26,483 bases of DNA from Sergeia podlipaevii (lineage: Eukaryota; Euglenozoa; Kinetoplastea; Trypanosomatida; Trypanosomatidae), in assembly GCA_030849805.1 (NCBI GenBank), contig JASANZ010001946.1:1-26483 (forward strand), given 5' to 3'. Each line of letters opens with the position of its first letter. Position 1 is the first letter of the stretch. This document shows positions 25,127 through 26,483 of the stretch, piece after piece. The position numbers and the translations under genes are program-made. The notes below the pieces were generated by a model. That model was given only the letters and a program-made list of their open reading frames with translations, was not told where the DNA came from and did no database searches.

Positions 25127-26200
25127 ATGTCAGCAGCACGCACATTTCGCAAAATTATCGCCATCAAGTACTCGACAAACTTCCGTGACGCCACGCGCAT
25201 CGTCACAACGACCTTGCCAGAGACCCTGAAGCCCACGGAGGTGCTGGTGCAGAACCGCTTTGTAGGCATCAACGCAAGCGACATCAACTTCACCGCCGGC
25301 ATCTACCAGCCCGACGTACGTCCACCTTTCGACTGTGGCTTCGAGGCACTGGGCGAGGTCGTGGAAGTCGGCGCAGGTGTGAAAGATGTAAGGCCTGGGG
25401 ACGCGGTCGTCACGCAGAGCTACGGCGCCTTTGCGGAGTACCAGGTGGTACCGCGTCGGCACGCCAAGAAGGTGCCGTCGCTGCGGCGCGAGTGGCTTCC
25501 GCTGGACTTGAGCGGCACCACCGCCTCGGTGGCGCTTGCAGAGGTGCTGAAGCCGCAGCGTGGCGAGCGCGCAGTGGTGACGGCCGCAGCCGGCGGCACC
25601 GGCCACTTTGCCGTGCAGCTGCTGAAGCACGTGTATGGGTGCTCCGTGGTGGGCACGTGCTCGAGCGACAGCAAGGTCGAGGCTCTGACCCGCGAGCTGG
25701 GCTGCGACGGCGCGATCAACTACACAGATACGTCCTGCACGGTCACAGAGGCAATTCGCCGCTTCTATCCTTCTGGCGCCAACATCGCGTACGAGTCCGT
25801 TGGCGGCGACCTTTTCGATCACGTTGTGGACAGCTTGGCGGTCAAGGGGCGTGTGCTGTCGATCGGCAGCATCTCCAGCTACGAGCGCGGCTCCGTGGAC
25901 GAGGCGGAGACGACGGCGACATCTTCGCAGCAGCAATCTGGGCAAAGCACGAAAGGGGGGAAGAAGCCGCTGCAGCTGCGCCTCCTCTCCAAAAGTGCTA
26001 CTCTGCACACCTTTTTCCTTCCTCACTTTGCCAAGTACAGCGGCAAGCACTTTGACCAGCTGTGCAAGCTCATGGAGGCTGGCACCATCCATAGCCACAT
26101 CGACGCCACGTTGACTGAGGGGGGGCTGGAGGCGGTCTACGCAGGCGTGGACTTGATGTACAGCCGCAAAAATAACGGTAAGATTGTCATCCGGCTGTGA
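25127..26200 (+). CDS. MDR-family NAD(P)H oxidoreductase, PTGR3/ZADH2-like
   Basis: 357 aa from the ATG at 25127; the frame opens at GTG 25097. Medium-chain dehydrogenase/reductase of the zinc-free quinone-reductase type, closest to prostaglandin reductase 3 (ZADH2), which reduces the double bond of 15-keto-prostaglandins and similar enones with NADPH. Seen: GINASDINFTAG (48-59), PPFDCGFEALGEVVEVG (66-82), LSGTTASVALAE (128-139), the cofactor loop AAGGTG (154-159), GTCSSDSK (176-183), LGCDGAINY (191-199) and ESVGGDLFDHVVD (about 224-236). There are no zinc-binding cysteine sets. The C-terminus IVIRL is not a standard peroxisomal signal, although the animal enzyme is peroxisomal. A short Ser/Gln/Lys-rich insert lies near residues 262-283. 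Third codon positions are clearly richer in G/C than in neighbouring genes. The substrate in this organism is unknown. Confidence 0.9.
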   Translation: MSAARTFRKIIAIKYSTNFRDATRIVTTTLPETLKPTEVLVQNRFVGINASDINFTAGIYQPDVRPPFDCGFEALGEVVEVGAGVKDVRPGDAVVTQSYGAFAEYQVVPRRHAKKVPSLRREWLPLDLSGTTASVALAEVLKPQRGERAVVTAAAGGTGHFAVQLLKHVYGCSVVGTCSSDSKVEALTRELGCDGAINYTDTSCTVTEAIRRFYPSGANIAYESVGGDLFDHVVDSLAVKGRVLSIGSISSYERGSVDEAETTATSSQQQSGQSTKGGKKPLQLRLLSKSATLHTFFLPHFAKYSGKHFDQLCKLMEAGTIHSHIDATLTEGGLEAVYAGVDLMYSRKNNGKIVIRL

Positions 26201-26483
26201 GCAGGAGGGGGTGGGGAGGAAGAAGCAGTCAGAGAGTGGGGGGAGGGGGTGTGTTGCTATGAAAACGGTGTTCGTAGCTGCGTGTGCGTGCGTGTGCGTG
26301 CGTGTGTGTGTGGTGTTGATATCAATTTTTATTATTATTTACATATATTTATAAAACAAAGAAGCAACAAAGAAATGGTCAGCGCAACCTCCAGCTGAGC
26401 TGAAGGATGTCTCTCCTTCGCATCCTTCTACGCTATCGTTCATTTCCTGCTATGCATTTGCTTCTTCCACATTTTCTTCATGA
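26201..26483 (+). other. 3' flank of the oxidoreductase gene to the window end
   Basis: Purine-rich just after the stop (G runs near 26205-26250), then a GTGTGCGTGC-type repeat near 26280-26312 and T-rich sequence. No gene is seen; the next gene, if any, begins beyond the window. Confidence 0.65.
26280..26312 (+). repeat. GTGTGCGTGC-type GT-rich repeat
   Basis: Alternating GTGTGCGTGC units grading into plain GT in the 3' flank of the oxidoreductase gene; a simple purine/pyrimidine alternating tract. Confidence 0.75.

Noticed and set aside
25130..26098. 322-codon antisense frame under the oxidoreductase gene
   Set aside because: It is the shadow of a GC-rich third-position bias in the sense gene, which has clear family motifs throughout.

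Overview
The window looks like part of a trypanosomatid (kinetoplastid) nuclear chromosome. Eight intronless protein genes all lie on the + strand in one directional cluster. They are separated by 0.7-2.1 kb of T-rich, microsatellite-laden DNA. Most starts are preceded by a polypyrimidine tract and an AG, the layout expected for polycistronic transcription with spliced-leader trans-splicing. No promoter, intron, operon-style ribosome site, tRNA, rRNA, CRISPR array or transposon was recognised. The moderate GC, T/GT/TTA-rich untranslated regions and long homopolymeric amino-acid runs fit several genera, possibly Trypanosoma; the species cannot be fixed from this sequence.

Layout: 866-2590 CTU2/Ncs2 (tRNA wobble-uridine thiolation); 4669-6516 divergent CMGC/MAPK-like kinase with an acidic insert; 7759-9345 dual-specificity-phosphatase-like protein with a CX5R site near its C-terminus; 10180-16218 giant C2CD5/CDP138-like C2-domain protein; 16903-17850 orphan with a mitochondrial-type N-terminus and a C-terminal coiled coil; 18743-21508 anoctamin/TMEM16 membrane protein; 22542-24365 ubiquitin-like-domain protein, possibly BAG6-like; 25127-26200 zinc-free MDR oxidoreductase of the PTGR3/ZADH2 type. 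The four starts given as GTG/TTG by a naive ORF reading (10174, 7660, 16885, 25097) were moved to the first in-frame ATG.

Neighbouring genes in such clusters usually share transcription but not function, so no pathway should be read from order alone. Still, a kinase sits next to a phosphatase, and a C2 protein and an anoctamin (both families linked to calcium and membranes) are one gene apart. The most unusual items are the C2CD5-like protein, about twice the animal length as I recall it, the MAPK-like kinase lacking the TxY site, and the interrupted phosphatase. Two N bases mark assembly joins; the one at 16502 is flanked by a perfect 89-bp direct repeat that is probably an unmerged contig overlap.
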